Below, piece by piece: positions 4,370-5,087 of a DNA stretch of 5,087 bases; the stretch's first letter is position 1; the number at the start of each line of letters is the position of its first letter. The position numbers were made by a program, and so were the translations under genes. The notes under the pieces were generated by a model. That model made no database searches, had not been told where the DNA came from, and was given only the letters and a program-made list of their open reading frames with translations. This stretch comes from Thermococcus sp. GTDB taxonomy: Archaea > Methanobacteriota_B > Thermococci > Thermococcales > Thermococcaceae. Location: NCBI GenBank assembly GCA_027035445.1, contig JALVUT010000036.1:1-5087 (forward strand). Direction: 5' to 3'.

Positions 4370-5087
4370 TCAAGGGGTATGAGAGGGGGATGATTGGGAC
4401 AGGGCTTCTAGCTGTTTCAGGATTTCTTGGACCTTGGGCCAAACCCGAAAACCACATGCGTAACTAATAAACAAGTCCTCAATGGGTCCCCTTTTGCAAA
4501 TTGGGTGGCCCAGCACAAACTTTCGATAAACGGCGTTTTCATCGGGGCCTTTTTCATCTACATCGGGGTAAATCTCTCCGAAAGGAACATTCCAGAAAGC
4601 ATACATCAAGACAGATGCCAAGTGGATGATTTCATCAGAGCTCAACTCATGTGATTCTGTCCTCGGTCCACTGGGCCATACCCCCATTCTGTCAAAGAGT
4701 TCTTTTTCCTGCGTGCTAAGGCCAAAGTACTTCTCGTATGCCTCAGTTATGTAGGACGGCCATCTCCCGTTATTCGCTTTCAGCCAAGCCCACAGGTGCC
4801 GTGCTGAGGTGATAAGCTCTTGTCGCTTTTCCCATTCCTCGAAGGGCAGACGTCTTTTACCCACAAAGGGATGGTCGGGGTTTTCGGCATTTACACGCCT
4901 TGTGAAATGGTAAAGGTCCCAACAAAACCTTAATGGGTCTTCCTTGTAGAGTTCCTGAAGTCTTTTACAGATTTGCTTTTTGCGACTTTTGTTTTTCTCT
5001 TGTATGAGCGGTTCTATTGACTCCCAGGGAAGTCGCTTCTCATCGCTAAGGGCCTTCACTAGACCCCGCTCAAGCTTGATCCACTCA
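4370..5087 (-). CDS. Unrecognised protein, start outside the window
   Basis: The frame is open from the right edge to the TGA at 4370-4372. A GTG at 5057-5059 would give 229 residues but lacks a convincing ribosome binding site. The frame also continues upstream (EWIKLERGL), so the start is probably beyond the window. Numbering from the GTG, residues 1-45 are charged and helical. Residues 45-115 are rich in aromatic and Arg residues (FCWDLYHFTRRV, LWAWLKANNGRWPSYI). Residues 140-185 include SSDEIIHLASVLMYAFWNVPFGEIYP. There is no signal peptide, no clear membrane segment and no cluster of Cys or His. I recognise no family and assign no function. It precedes the HTH gene by 179 bp on the same strand and is probably another gene of the same element. 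Confidence 0.75.
   Translation of the reverse strand, partial: EWIKLERGLVKALSDEKRLPWESIEPLIQEKNKSRKKQICKRLQELYKEDPLRFCWDLYHFTRRVNAENPDHPFVGKRRLPFEEWEKRQELITSARHLWAWLKANNGRWPSYITEAYEKYFGLSTQEKELFDRMGVWPSGPRTESHELSSDEIIHLASVLMYAFWNVPFGEIYPDVDEKGPDENAVYRKFVLGHPICKRGPIEDLFISYACGFRVWPKVQEILKQLEALSQSSPSHTP

Overview
The window is bacterial and looks like the replication module of a mobile element: an integrated plasmid, a phage, or a P4-like satellite or integrative element. Five clear genes lie on the minus strand and read from right to left. A fragment of an unrelated plus-strand gene lies at the left edge. The host cannot be named from sequence alone. The Cys-rich protein and the primase style recall elements of anaerobic Desulfobacterota or Firmicutes, but that is a weak impression.

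Layout in the direction of transcription, from the right edge: (1) 4370-5087, the C-terminal part of an unrecognised protein whose start lies outside the window; (2) a 179-bp gap; (3) 3939-4190, a small AlpA/excisionase-type helix-turn-helix protein behind a strong ribosome binding site; (4) 2621-3934, a RepA-like (AAA_25/RecA-fold) hexameric helicase ATPase; (5) about 330 bp without a normal gene (2294-2620), full of repeats; (6) a structured leader holding a possible 41-residue ORF (2168-2293); (7) 1018-2163, a TOPRIM primase whose N-terminal domain lacks the zinc-binding cysteines; (8) 654-1013, a Cys-rich protein with two zinc-finger-like modules; (9) 398-580, the degraded 3' end of an SF2 helicase gene. 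The xis-like/helicase and primase/Cys-rich junctions both have a gap of 4 bp, as expected for a tightly packed, translationally coupled operon. Left of position 324 a plus-strand coiled-coil protein with a C-terminal membrane anchor ends, possibly followed by an intrinsic terminator at 371-407.

The most interesting part is 2168-2626, between the helicase and the primase. It holds six copies of CACYGAATT in both orientations, a near-perfect 20-bp dyad, a 17-bp exact repeat whose copies start exactly 200 bp apart, and two 16-bp T-tract repeats whose starts are exactly 70 bp apart. Next to these is a very large purine/pyrimidine palindrome. I read it as a candidate origin of replication, fired by the neighbouring helicase and primase. 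Between it and the primase gene, the transcript could fold in two mutually exclusive ways around a Shine-Dalgarno sequence. A duplicated leader follows, in which each copy carries a mini-ORF. No initiator protein of a known family is visible, so the iteron-binding factor is either the small HTH protein, the unknown protein, or encoded outside the window.
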